Source: Rhodospirillaceae bacterium
GTDB lineage: Bacteria; Pseudomonadota; Alphaproteobacteria; GCA-2721365
Length of the DNA: 64,000 bases
NCBI GenBank assembly: GCA_002721365.1
Contig: PBKC01000043.1
Location: 88,710-152,709, forward strand
Direction of reading: 5' to 3'
Below, one piece after another: positions 46,879 to 56,229 of the stretch (the stretch's first letter is position 1; every line of letters starts with the position of its first letter). Position numbers and translations under genes: made by a program. Below the pieces are notes generated by a model that saw nothing but the letters and a program-made list of their open reading frames with translations, ran no database searches and was not told the origin of the DNA.

Positions 46879-47931
46879 GTGGCCAGGAACAAAGCCGTCA
46901 TCGTCGGAGGACTCGGCGTCATCGGGCGCAATCTCCTCCAGCATCTCGTCGGCCTCGGCGACTGGGACGTCGTCGCCCTGTCGCGGCGGGCACCGGATTT
47001 CGACTCGGAGGCCGAGTTCATCCAGGTCGACCTGCTCGACCGGGTCGACGCCGAGGCGAAGCTCGGCGGGATCACCGATGCGACGCACATCTTCTACTGC
47101 GCGTTCCAGGCGCGGCCGACCTGGGCCGAGCACAATGCCCCCAACCTCGCCATGCTGGTGAACGCGGTCGAGCCGATCGAGGCCGCCTCGCCCGGCCTTC
47201 GCCACGTCCATCTCGTCGAGGGCAACAAGATCTACGGCAGCCATCTCGGGCCGTTCAAGACGCCGGCCAAGGAAGACGACCCGCCGCACATGCTGCCCAA
47301 CTTCTACTACGACCAGGAGATGTGGCTGCGGCGCCACCAGGAGGGGAAGGCGTGGGCGTGGTCGGCGCTGCGTCCGCACACGGTCTGCGGCTTCGCGGTC
47401 GGCAATCCGATGAACATCACCACCGTGATCGGCGTCTATGCGGCGATCTCGAAGGAGCTCGGCCTGCCGCTCCGCTTCCCCGGCACGCCCGGCGCCTACA
47501 ACGCCGTCTATCAGGTGACCGACGCCGACCTGCTGGCGAAGGCGATGACCTGGTGCGGCGTGACTCCCGCCGCCGCCAATCAGGTCTACAACATCACCAA
47601 CACCGACTTCTTCCGCTGGTGCAACCTGTGGCCCAAATTCGCCGAGGCCTTCGGCATGGAGTATGCGGGCATCCAGACCATCAACCTGACCGAGTTCATG
47701 GCCGACAAGGGGCCGCTGTGGGACTCGATGGTTCAGAAACACGGGCTCAGGCCCTACAAATATGCCGACATGGCGGCATGGCCGTTCGGCGACTACGTCT
47801 TCAAGACCGACTGGGACGTCATGACCGACACCCTGAAGATCCGCCGCCACGGCTTCCACGACTGCGTCGACAGCGAGGAAATGTTCCTCCGCATGTTCCG
47901 ACAGTTCCGGGACATGAAAGTCATTCCCTGA
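46879..47931 (+). CDS. SDR family oxidoreductase, progesterone 5-beta-reductase/iridoid synthase-like (PRISE)
   Basis: AVIVGGLGVIGRNLLQHL; YFYCAF-like IFYCAFQARPTW; HVHLVEGNKIYGSHLGPFKTPAKEDDPPHMLPNFYYDQE; LRPHTVCGFAVGNPMN. Confidence 0.82.
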   Translation: MARNKAVIVGGLGVIGRNLLQHLVGLGDWDVVALSRRAPDFDSEAEFIQVDLLDRVDAEAKLGGITDATHIFYCAFQARPTWAEHNAPNLAMLVNAVEPIEAASPGLRHVHLVEGNKIYGSHLGPFKTPAKEDDPPHMLPNFYYDQEMWLRRHQEGKAWAWSALRPHTVCGFAVGNPMNITTVIGVYAAISKELGLPLRFPGTPGAYNAVYQVTDADLLAKAMTWCGVTPAAANQVYNITNTDFFRWCNLWPKFAEAFGMEYAGIQTINLTEFMADKGPLWDSMVQKHGLRPYKYADMAAWPFGDYVFKTDWDVMTDTLKIRRHGFHDCVDSEEMFLRMFRQFRDMKVIP

Positions 47932-47934
47932 CCG

Positions 47935-48411
47935 ATGGTGCTTCGCCACCGTTTCACCGCCCATATCCGCTGGACCGGCGCCGAGCGCGGCCCGACCACG
48001 GACTACGCCGCCTATTCGCGGGCCTATGTCGTCGACATCGACGGCAAGCCGCGGCTCGAAGGCTCGGCCGACAAGGCGTTCCGGGGCGATGCCGCACGCC
48101 ACAATCCGGAGGACATGCTGATCGCGGCGCTCTCGGCCTGTCACATGCTGACCTATCTGGCGGAGGCTGCCCGGTCCGGCATCCAGGTCCTCGCCTATGA
48201 GGACGAGGCGGAGGCGACGATGGTGCTGGAGGGCGGGGGCGGGCGCTTCACCGAAGCCGTGCTGCACCCGAAGGTCACCGTCGCTGCAGGCACCGACTTA
48301 GAGGCGGCCGAAGCGCTGCACGGGGCGGCGAATCGTCTCTGCTTCATCGCCAACTCGGTCAACTTCCCGGTGCGGCACGACGCCGAAACGCTGGTCGCTT
48401 CAGCAGAGTAA
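47935..48411 (+). CDS. OsmC family protein
   Basis: NPEDMLIAALSACHMLTYLAEAARSG and HGAANRLCFIANSVNFPV: both conserved cysteines. Confidence 0.88.
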   Translation: MVLRHRFTAHIRWTGAERGPTTDYAAYSRAYVVDIDGKPRLEGSADKAFRGDAARHNPEDMLIAALSACHMLTYLAEAARSGIQVLAYEDEAEATMVLEGGGGRFTEAVLHPKVTVAAGTDLEAAEALHGAANRLCFIANSVNFPVRHDAETLVASAE

Positions 48412-48430
48412 AAGGGCGAAGAACACGTTC

Positions 48431-48500
48431 GTCGTTCCCGCGAAGGCGGGAACCCAGAGGCCGTGCCGCTAGTCTGGGCCCCCGCCTTCGTGGGGGCGAC
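48431..48500. repeat. Double-hairpin palindromic intergenic repeat
   Basis: GTCGTTCCCGCGAAGGCGGGAACCCAG (48431-48457) and CTGGGCCCCCGCCTTCGTGGGGGCGAC (48474-48500), arms complementary at 22 of 27; each arm is itself a hairpin. Confidence 0.85.
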
Positions 48501-48516
48501 GGGAATTGCTGGGCAC

Positions 48517-49491
48517 CTATACGCCCGGCGGCTTCAGCAGGTCGTAGTGGCGCAGCAGGTCGACGAAGCGGGTGAGGATCTCGCGGCGGTAGGCGTCGCG
48601 GTCGCGGCCGGCATAGTCGTAAAAGCCTTTGCCGGCGCGGAGGCCCGTGGCGCCGGTCGCCATATTGCGGCCGATCACCGGGGGCGCGGCGAAGCGGTCG
48701 TCGCCCAGCGCCTCGCGTAGGTAGTTGGAGGCATAGTGGAGGATGTCGCCGCCGCCCCAGTCGATGAACTCGACGACGCCGATGCTGGCGAAGCGGAAGC
48801 CGAGCCCCCAGCGGGTCGCCTTGTCGATCTCCTCGGCGGTGGCGACGCCCTCTTCCACCATCCGCGCCGCCTCGTTCATCAGCAGGGCCTGCAGGCGTGG
48901 GACGATGAAGCCGGGGGATGGCTTGCAGAGGACGGGCACCTTTCCGACCGATTCGAGCAGGGCGCGGAATTTCTCCGTGGTCTCGGGCGCCGTCGCGATG
49001 GCGGGGCTCACCTCCACCAGCGGCACCAGAAAGGCCGGGTTGAGCCAGTGACCGTTGAGGAACCGTTCCGGCGCCGGTAGGTGTTCGGCGAGGCTCTCGA
49101 CCAGGAAGGTCGAGGTGGTCGAGGTGATGATGGTCTCCGGCCCCGCTGCCGCGCCGATGGCGGCGAGGATCGGTTCTTTCACCTCCATCACTTCCGGCAC
49201 TGCTTCGAAGACGAAGGCGGCGGTCTCGACCTCGCGGTCGAGAGCGTCGAGTCCATGGAACGAGACGTTGTCGAGAATGCCCTCCGTCTCCGCCGGGTCG
49301 AAGGTGCCGAGCGACGCCATCAGGTTCAACGTCCCGGCGATCTCGGCTCGGGCGTCCGCTGCGATGTCCGCGCCCGCGGCACGCGGCTTGGCGTCGATCA
49401 GCGCCACCGGATGGCCGGCATAGGCGAAGACATGGGCGAGGCCGCGCCCCATCCGCCCCGCGCCGACGATGGCGATGCGGGGAGGGGTCAT
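48517..49491 (-). CDS. 3-hydroxyacyl-CoA dehydrogenase family NAD-binding protein
   Basis: IAIVGAGRMGRGLAHVFAYAGHPVALID; TSTTSTFLVESLAEHLPAPERFLNGHWLNPAFLVPLVEV; GKVPVLCKPSPGFIVPRLQALLMNEAARMVEEGV. Confidence 0.88.
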   Translation of the reverse strand: MTPPRIAIVGAGRMGRGLAHVFAYAGHPVALIDAKPRAAGADIAADARAEIAGTLNLMASLGTFDPAETEGILDNVSFHGLDALDREVETAAFVFEAVPEVMEVKEPILAAIGAAAGPETIITSTTSTFLVESLAEHLPAPERFLNGHWLNPAFLVPLVEVSPAIATAPETTEKFRALLESVGKVPVLCKPSPGFIVPRLQALLMNEAARMVEEGVATAEEIDKATRWGLGFRFASIGVVEFIDWGGGDILHYASNYLREALGDDRFAAPPVIGRNMATGATGLRAGKGFYDYAGRDRDAYRREILTRFVDLLRHYDLLKPPGV

Positions 49492-49503
49492 GCCGTCTCC
49501 TCG

Positions 49504-49607
49504 CCGTCATCACCCGACTTGATCGGGTGATCCACGACTTTCCGGCGAGAAGGCTTGGCGGAGGCGTCGCAATTCGTGGATGGCCCGGTCGAGCCAGGCC
49601 ATGACGG
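49504..49607. repeat. Double-hairpin palindromic intergenic repeat (second family)
   Basis: CCGTCATCACCCGACTTGATCGGGTGATCCACG and CGTGGATGGCCCGGTCGAGCCAGGCCATGACGG; arms complementary at 25 of 33; each arm internally self-complementary (ATCACCCGA/TCGGGTGAT). Confidence 0.8.
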
Positions 49608-49627
49608 TGGAGAGGGCGTCGCCACGA

Positions 49628-50722
49628 TCACGAAAGCCCGTCCCGCAGGAGCCTCGTGAGTTCGCCGCGCGTGAGGTCCGAGAGGGCCATCGCCTCCATC
49701 GTCCGCAGGCCGCGGCGGAGGTCTTCGTCCAGGATGACGCCGGCGAGCGTCAGCAGGCTGGAGGCCACCGGACAGAACACCCCCGCCCAGGCGCCGGCCG
49801 AGATCAGGAAGGCAAGGCCGATCACCACGTCCTCGCGCATGTAGCGGTGGCGGCGCAGGTCGACGGGCTCGCGCCAGCCCTGGCTTTCGACCAGTCGTTC
49901 GTGGGCGGCGCGGCCGTACATCCATTCCTCCCCCGCCGGGTCGTAATGGTCCGCGAGGGGAAAATGCGGCGGGCCGTAACCGAAGGCGGTGCGGACGGCC
50001 ATGCGCTCGGCGTCGAGAGCCGTGGTCACGGCGCGGATCGCCGGCTGGGTGCCCTCGTTGTGGATGTCGAAATCGCCTTTCGCGGCTTCCAGGGGACCCG
50101 CGTTCATCAGGATCAGCGGCGGATGGATGATGGGGCCGGCGTTCATCAGCGCCCCGTCCAGCGCGTCCGACAGCCGCTCGACGGCGGGAAAGGCCCGCTC
50201 CAGCACCGGGAAGGCCGACTCGCCGGCCGACGCCGGAAAGACGCCGGTCGGGAGCCGCGTCGCGCGGACGGTGATGGTCACCGTGTCGTGCGCGCTCATG
50301 CGGGCGAGCCAGGGCAGGGTCCCCGTTTCGGCGAAGATCAAGCGGCGCGTGTTGCCGCGGTCGCGAATCCGCCGCGCCATCCAGTAGCTGCCGAAGGTGC
50401 CCGGCGGCAGGAACACGACCTGCCCGTCTTCGAGGTGCGGGGCCATCAGATCGGCCATCCCGGCCTGCGCGGTGGCTGGAAGCGGCACTACGACCAACTC
50501 GGCACCGAGCAGCGCCGCGGCGATGTCGGTGGTGACCAGGGACAGGGGGACCCGCCGTGTTCCCTTGACGTCCCGAAGACCGACGCTGCCGCTTTCGATG
50601 ACAGGGGCGAAGGCGCCTTCGTCGCGTCGCCAGAAGCGCACCGCGTGGCCCGCCTCCGCGAGGTCGGCTGCCGCGGCATAGGCGCCGTTGCCGCCGCCGA
50701 GAACGGCGATCTCCATGGTCAC
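49628..50722 (-). CDS. NAD/octopine-nopaline dehydrogenase family protein
   Basis: EIAVLGGGNGAYAAAADLAEAGHAVRFW; VVFLPPGTFGSYWMARRIRDRG; MNAGPIIHPPLILMNAG. Confidence 0.85.
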   Translation of the reverse strand: MTMEIAVLGGGNGAYAAAADLAEAGHAVRFWRRDEGAFAPVIESGSVGLRDVKGTRRVPLSLVTTDIAAALLGAELVVVPLPATAQAGMADLMAPHLEDGQVVFLPPGTFGSYWMARRIRDRGNTRRLIFAETGTLPWLARMSAHDTVTITVRATRLPTGVFPASAGESAFPVLERAFPAVERLSDALDGALMNAGPIIHPPLILMNAGPLEAAKGDFDIHNEGTQPAIRAVTTALDAERMAVRTAFGYGPPHFPLADHYDPAGEEWMYGRAAHERLVESQGWREPVDLRRHRYMREDVVIGLAFLISAGAWAGVFCPVASSLLTLAGVILDEDLRRGLRTMEAMALSDLTRGELTRLLRDGLS

Positions 50723-50858
50723 GGGGCTGTTGCGGCCGGGGTGTCGGGGCGGGTCATGAGCGCTCTCTTGAGCATGGACGACGGGGCGTCATACTAGCGG
50801 GCCCGGTTCGGCCGCGCCATGCGGCGGACCCTTCGTCGCCACTGCCCGGAAGGCCGCG

Positions 50859-52973
50859 ATGACCGAACTCCTGGACCTGACGCCGCTCTTGAATCCTCGC
50901 TCCGTCGCCATTATCGGGGCCACCGCCGACGTGCGGCGGCCGGGCGGGCGCCCGCTCGACTACCTCCAGCGCTTCGGCTATCCGGGCCGCATCTATCCGG
51001 TGAATCCGAAGCGGACCGAGATCGCCGGGGTCACCTGCTATCCGGACGTCGCCTCTCTACCTGAGGTCCCCGACATGGCGGTGATCGTCCTGCCGGCGGC
51101 CGCGGTGCATGAGGCCATGGCCGCATGCCAGAAGAAGGGCATTCCGGCGATGACCGTCTTCACCTCCGGCTTCTCGGAGATGGGGGCGAAGGGCCGGGCG
51201 CTCGAAGATCGGATCAAGGTCGATGCTCGCGCCGCCGGCAGCATCATGTGCGGCCCGAACTGCCAGGGGGTCGCCAACTTCAACGACCGCATGGTGGCCA
51301 ATTTCACCTCGGCGGTGGCGGAGGACGTCATCCCCGGCGGCGGCATCGGCTTCGCCAGCCAGAGCGGTCTGTTCGGCGGCATTCTCACCGACGAATGCCG
51401 ACGCCGCGGGCTCGGGCTCGGCTATCTCGTCAGCACCGGCAACGAAGCGGTGGTCGACGTCTCCGACGTCATCGCCTATTGCGCCAACGACCCGCGGACC
51501 AGCGTCATCGCCGGCTATATCGAGGGCATCCGCGACGGCGAGAAGTTCCGGGTTGCGGCGCAGGTCGCGTCGGACGCGGGCAAGCCCGTGGTGATGCTGA
51601 AGGTCGGGCGCACCGCCGAGGCCGCCGCTGCCGCCGCCTCCCACACGGCGTCGATGGCCGGGAGCTATGCCGTCTATCGGGCGGCCTTCCGCCAATGGGG
51701 TGTCCTCGAAGTCGACGACATCGACGAACTGGTCGACACCGCCGAGACTTTCGACCGCATCAGGCGGATGCCGCGCGGCGACCGCATCTGCGTGCTGGGG
51801 AACTCGGGCGGCGTCGGCGTGTTCTGCGCCGACAAGGTGGTCGGCCTCGGCCTCAGGATGGCGCAGCTCGCGCCCGACACGGTCGCGGCGATCGAGGCCA
51901 AGCTGCCGGGCATGGGCTCAGCCCGCAATCCGGTCGACGTGGCGCTGCAGGCGTTCAGCGACCCGGTGTCGGTGGGCAGCCATCTCCGTCACATCCTCGC
52001 CGACGAGAACGTCGACGTGGCGGTCGCTGTATTCGGTATACAAAGGCTCTGCGTCGACGAGATGGTCGAGGAATTCCGCGCCGCCCAGGAAGGAACCGAC
52101 AAGCCGATCGTCGTTGCCTGGATGGGGGGCGACCCGAAGGGGCCGGAGAAGCTGAAGGCGGCCGGCATCCCCACTTTCACCGACCCGTTAAGGGCGCTGA
52201 AGGCGGTGCGGAAGCTGATCGAGTTCAGCCGGCGGCAGCCGAGCTTCGGCGCGCCGGCCGCAGAGGGGGCGTGCGGCGCGGCGAAGGCGCTGGTCGCGGA
52301 TCATGTCACCGCCGGACGGAAGACGCTGGGCGAGCATGCCTCGAAAGCGGTGCTCGAAGCCGCGGGGATCGCAACCACCCGAGAGGTGCTGGTCCGGACG
52401 GAAGAGGAAACCGCCGCGGCGGCCGAGGAGATCGGCTTTCCCGTCGTCCTCAAGATCGAATCCGCCGACATCACCCACAAGACGGAAGTCGGGGGCGTGG
52501 CGCTCGGGCTCGGCGATGCCGACGCGGTGCGGAAGGCGGTGGCGGCGATGACCGAGCGTGTGCTCGCCGCGCGGCCCGACGCCCGCATCGACGGGTTCAC
52601 GGTTCAGGAGATGGTCACCGACGCGGTCGAGATGATCGTCGGCATCAAGCGCGATCCCACCTTCGGTCCGACGGTGCTGGTCGGAAGCGGTGGTATCCTG
52701 GTCGAAATCCTGGCCGACAGCGCCCTGCGCGTCGCGCCGTTCGATCACGCCCAGGCCGAGGCGATGGTGAAGGAACTGGCGGGCTATTCGCTGCTCGCCG
52801 GCGCCCGCGGCAAGCCGCCGGCGGACGTCGACGCGCTGGTCGACGCGCTGGTGAAGGTCTCCGCGCTTGCCGCCGCCTGCCCGGAGATCGAGGAACTCGA
52901 CATCAACCCGCTGATGGTCCTTCCCGAAGGCCGCGGGGTCCGTGCCGCCGACGGCGTGATCGGGCTGGGGTAG
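50859..52973 (+). CDS. ADP-forming acetate/acyl-CoA ligase family protein (CoA-binding + ATP-grasp)
   Basis: LLNPRSVAIIGATADVRRPGGRPLDYLQRFGYPGRIYPVNPK; ITHKTEVGGVALGL; GFTVQEMVTDAVEMIVGIKRDPTFGPTVLVGSGGILVEIL; ELDINPLMV. Confidence 0.92.
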   Translation: MTELLDLTPLLNPRSVAIIGATADVRRPGGRPLDYLQRFGYPGRIYPVNPKRTEIAGVTCYPDVASLPEVPDMAVIVLPAAAVHEAMAACQKKGIPAMTVFTSGFSEMGAKGRALEDRIKVDARAAGSIMCGPNCQGVANFNDRMVANFTSAVAEDVIPGGGIGFASQSGLFGGILTDECRRRGLGLGYLVSTGNEAVVDVSDVIAYCANDPRTSVIAGYIEGIRDGEKFRVAAQVASDAGKPVVMLKVGRTAEAAAAAASHTASMAGSYAVYRAAFRQWGVLEVDDIDELVDTAETFDRIRRMPRGDRICVLGNSGGVGVFCADKVVGLGLRMAQLAPDTVAAIEAKLPGMGSARNPVDVALQAFSDPVSVGSHLRHILADENVDVAVAVFGIQRLCVDEMVEEFRAAQEGTDKPIVVAWMGGDPKGPEKLKAAGIPTFTDPLRALKAVRKLIEFSRRQPSFGAPAAEGACGAAKALVADHVTAGRKTLGEHASKAVLEAAGIATTREVLVRTEEETAAAAEEIGFPVVLKIESADITHKTEVGGVALGLGDADAVRKAVAAMTERVLAARPDARIDGFTVQEMVTDAVEMIVGIKRDPTFGPTVLVGSGGILVEILADSALRVAPFDHAQAEAMVKELAGYSLLAGARGKPPADVDALVDALVKVSALAAACPEIEELDINPLMVLPEGRGVRAADGVIGLG

Positions 52974-53039
52974 GTCCCGCAATCCACCAAACCATCATGC
53001 CCGCGCTGGTGGCCAGCCGGCGATGCTCTCGCGTGGCTC

Positions 53040-53250
53040 CTGGGTTCCCGCCTGCGCGGGAACGACGGGAGAAGATCAAGGCCGCGGCGCGGCTTCTCCC
53101 CCTCCCCGCCCCCCCCTGAAGGGAGAGGGGGCATTATCTCGCGACTTGCTGGGTCTCGGCGGACCTCCCCTCTCGCGGGAGGAGGGGGTATGCGCCCCGC
53201 CTCCTGCCGCCCGCTCAAGCGGCATTCCCTCTCCCGTGAGGGGGCGGGGA
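53040..53250. repeat. Palindromic repeat patch: one half-element of the 48431 family plus degenerate CTCTCCC/GGGAGAG hairpins
   Basis: 53040-53066 CTGGGTTCCCGCCTGCGCGGGAACGAC matches the reverse complement of 48431-48457 at 26 of 27; followed by CCCCTGAAGGGAGAGGGGG, CCTCCCCTCTCGCGGGAGG and CCCTCTCCCGTGAGGG. Confidence 0.75.
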
Positions 53251-53265
53251 CGGACGAAGCCGTGT

Positions 53266-54033
53266 TCAGCCCTTCTTGCCGCGTCTTTCCGTGAACTCGG
53301 CCATGATGCGCTGTGGTTCGCCCGAAGCGTAGGCTTCGGCCTGCAGGCGGGCGGCGGCGGCCATGGCTTCCTCGAAGCCCGCCCCGGTCATCTCCCGGAA
53401 GCGCTTCTTGGTAAGGCGCATGGCGTTCGCCGGTTTGGCGGCGAGGCTTTCGGCGATCTCCATCGCCTTCTCCATCAACTCGCCCTCCGGGACGACATGG
53501 TGCAGCAGGCCGGTCGCCAGGCACTCCTCGGAGCCGACCAGGCGGCCGGTAAGCGCGAGTTCGACGGTGCGGGCGTGGCCCAGCGCCTCTTCCAGCAGAT
53601 GGACGCCGATGACGCTCGCCAGCCCGGCATTGATCTCCGGCTGGCCCATGCGGGTGCCGGGATGGCCGACGCGGATGTCCGACAGCAGTGCGAGCTGGAT
53701 GCCGGCGCCGGCGGCGACGCCGTTCAGGGCCGCGATCAGCGGTTTGTCGAGATTGCGGAAATGGGTGTAGAGCTGCCGCAGCCCGGCGACCCATTCACGC
53801 GCGGAGTCGCTGGTGAGGTCGCGCGCTTCGGCGAGATCCTGGCCGGCGCAGAACGCCTTGTCGCCTGCCCCGGTGAGGATCGCCGCGTACGTCGCGGCGT
53901 CACCGTTGAAGCGCAGAAGTGCGTCGCCCAATTCGGCCCGCATCGACGCGTTGAGAGCGTTGCGCTGATCCGGGCGGTTCAAGGTGATGATTTCGACCGG
54001 CCCGCGCCGCTCGATGACGATCAACTGGGACAT
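53266..54033 (-). CDS. Enoyl-CoA hydratase/isomerase family protein
   Basis: ITLNRPDQRNALNASMRAELGDAL, AFCAGQDLAEARDL, KPLIAALNGVAAGAGIQLALLSDIRV. Confidence 0.92.
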   Translation of the reverse strand: MSQLIVIERRGPVEIITLNRPDQRNALNASMRAELGDALLRFNGDAATYAAILTGAGDKAFCAGQDLAEARDLTSDSAREWVAGLRQLYTHFRNLDKPLIAALNGVAAGAGIQLALLSDIRVGHPGTRMGQPEINAGLASVIGVHLLEEALGHARTVELALTGRLVGSEECLATGLLHHVVPEGELMEKAMEIAESLAAKPANAMRLTKKRFREMTGAGFEEAMAAAARLQAEAYASGEPQRIMAEFTERRGKKG

Positions 54034-54078
54034 GGTTCCGTCGCGCGTTGGAAGGGCGTGAATGCGATCTGTCGGTGT

Positions 54079-54828
54079 CTAGCGCGGCTCGCTTTGCTCC
54101 GGGCCCAGGCGATCGACCATCTTCTGGAGGGTCTCGCGGTCGCGGATGTAGAGGCTTTTACCCTTCCGCGACACGATCTCGGCCTGAGCCAGGGTGCTGA
54201 GCACACGGCCGACGGTCTCGCGCGTGGTGCTGGCGCGACCGGCGATATTGCTCTGCGTCGGCATCGGATAGATGATCCACGACCCCGAAACGGCCGGGTC
54301 CGGCCGCGACATCCGTATCAGCTCCATGTAGACGCGCTGCACAGCGCCGAGGGTGCTGAGATCGAGGATGCGGTCGTCGCAGATGCGGATGATGTGGGCG
54401 AGCCGGCGGGCCACGCGGATCGCCACCGTGGGGTGGCTGATCATCATCTCGGTAAACGCCTTCGGCGACAGAGCGGCGATCAGGCTGTCGGTCACGGCGA
54501 CCACCGATGCCGAGCGCGGCTCGCCGTCGATCGCCGACAGTTCGCCGAAATGGCCGCCGACGTCGACCGTCGCCAGAGAGATCGCGCGTCCCGACAAGGC
54601 GTAGTTAACCACCTGGACCGCGCCGTAGACGACGAAGAAGACATCCCGGCTGTCACTCTCCCGATCGAGGATCTCCTCGTCGGCGTAGAATTTTCGCCAG
54701 ATGCACTGGCGAGACAGCTCACGTCGTTCCTCGGATGTCAGGTCGGCGAGCAGGGCGATATCGTCGAGGACGCGCGGTACCTCGCTCAGTGACTGCTTCG
54801 AACGCCCTTTGCCGATTGTTCCGGCCAT
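54079..54828 (-). CDS. Crp/Fnr family transcriptional regulator
   Basis: cNMP-binding domain (DVFFVVYGAVQVVNYALSGRAISLATVDVGGHFGELSAIDGEPRSASVVAV) and HTH (TQSNIAGRASTTRETVGRVLSTLAQAEIV). Likely start ATG 54828. Confidence 0.92.
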   Translation of the reverse strand: MAGTIGKGRSKQSLSEVPRVLDDIALLADLTSEERRELSRQCIWRKFYADEEILDRESDSRDVFFVVYGAVQVVNYALSGRAISLATVDVGGHFGELSAIDGEPRSASVVAVTDSLIAALSPKAFTEMMISHPTVAIRVARRLAHIIRICDDRILDLSTLGAVQRVYMELIRMSRPDPAVSGSWIIYPMPTQSNIAGRASTTRETVGRVLSTLAQAEIVSRKGKSLYIRDRETLQKMVDRLGPEQSEPR

Positions 54829-54959
54829 ACTTTTCCCCCTCCGGCGCGCGCACAAAGTCTACCCGACGCTGGTTCCGTGATCCAGAAGCGTTGCATGAGG
54901 GGAAAGCCCCCATTGCGTGCAGCGCGATATTCCCCGCGAAGGAACACCCCTTCGGACGG

Positions 54960-56141
54960 TCATGGAGCGGGTTCTACGCACCACAATCGTTCGCTGGCCA
55001 GCCTTGCGCCCGCACGGAGCGTGTCAAGCTTGGCCCAGACGACATCCTCGGCGACGAAGCTGTCGCCGGCCAAGGTACTGAAACCGCAATCGGTGCCTGC
55101 AACAATCCGGCTGCGGTCCCCCACCACCTCGGCCGCGCGGACGATACGACGGGCGACGACCTCTGGATGTTCTACGTAATTGTTCGTCGTTTCGATCACT
55201 CCGGGGATCAGGATCATGCCGTCGGGGAGGGGGGTCGTTTCCAGCGCATCGATTTCATGGGCATGGCGGGGATTGGCGAACGGCACACAGATCGCGCCGA
55301 CCGCGGCCTGATAAGCGATGGGCAGGATGTCGGGGCAGGGGACGTCGTGGACATGCGGGCTGTCGCGGTTGCCCCAGCAGGCGTGGAGGCGGACGCGATC
55401 GGCGGGGATGCCGTCCAGAGCCTCGTTCAGTGCCGCCATGTGCATCTCGACGATGTCGAGAAAGCCGGACAGCGTTTCGTTCTGGAAGAAGCCCGCCCGC
55501 TCCAGCCCCAGATCCGGCGCGTCGATCTGCAGCACGAACCCGGCGTCGTGGATCGCGCGGTATTCCGACTTCAGAGCGCGGGCCAAAGCGAAGACGTAGG
55601 CTTCGTGGCTGTCGTAATGCCGGTTCACCAAGGCGGTGGCGGCGAAGCCCGGGGAGACGGCGGTCATGAAGGTCTCGGCGAAGACACCCTCATGTCCGGC
55701 GAGCGCCGCCCGGAAATCGGTACATTCCTTTCTCACCGCCGCTCCGTCGCCATAGGCGACCTCGGCCACCGCTTGCGGAAAACCGTAGACGCCGACCCGC
55801 CGGCGGGCGCTGCGCTCGACCAGGGAAAACCATTGTGGGAAGCGTTGCGCGTCGAGCGGAAGCGGTCTCTCCCCACGGCCGGTCCGGGCGAAGCCCGTCA
55901 TGCGCTCGGCGATGTAGGAGACGAAGGTGCCGCGCGGCATCTCGCCGTCATTGGCGATGTCGACACCGCAGTCCTGCTGTCTGGCGACGATGATGTCGAG
56001 CGCCTGGCGGACGGCGGTGTCGAGTGCAGCCTCGTCCACCGTTTCGCCGTTCTCGCGCGCCACCAGAAGATCGGCGAGCCGGCCGAGGCGCGGCAGGCTC
56101 CCCATATGCGTCGTCAGGATCCGATCCTCGCTCGTCTTCAC
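54960..56141 (-). CDS. Cobalamin-independent methionine synthase II (MetE C-terminal-like) family protein
   Basis: TTHMGSLPRLGRLADLL, VDIANDGEMPRGTFVSYIAERMTGF, LQIDAPDLGLER, HACWGNRDSPHVHDVPCPDILPIAY. GTG 56141 preceded by GGAGGAGAGGGCG is the probable start. Confidence 0.85.
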   Translation of the reverse strand: MKTSEDRILTTHMGSLPRLGRLADLLVARENGETVDEAALDTAVRQALDIIVARQQDCGVDIANDGEMPRGTFVSYIAERMTGFARTGRGERPLPLDAQRFPQWFSLVERSARRRVGVYGFPQAVAEVAYGDGAAVRKECTDFRAALAGHEGVFAETFMTAVSPGFAATALVNRHYDSHEAYVFALARALKSEYRAIHDAGFVLQIDAPDLGLERAGFFQNETLSGFLDIVEMHMAALNEALDGIPADRVRLHACWGNRDSPHVHDVPCPDILPIAYQAAVGAICVPFANPRHAHEIDALETTPLPDGMILIPGVIETTNNYVEHPEVVARRIVRAAEVVGDRSRIVAGTDCGFSTLAGDSFVAEDVVWAKLDTLRAGARLASERLWCVEPAP

Positions 56142-56229
56142 CGCCCTCTCCTCCACAAGTTCTACCGTGCGACCTTGGCAAATCCGTCCCGGCTTGGAAA
56201 CGGGCCGGTCGGCGCCCCATTTTGATGTC

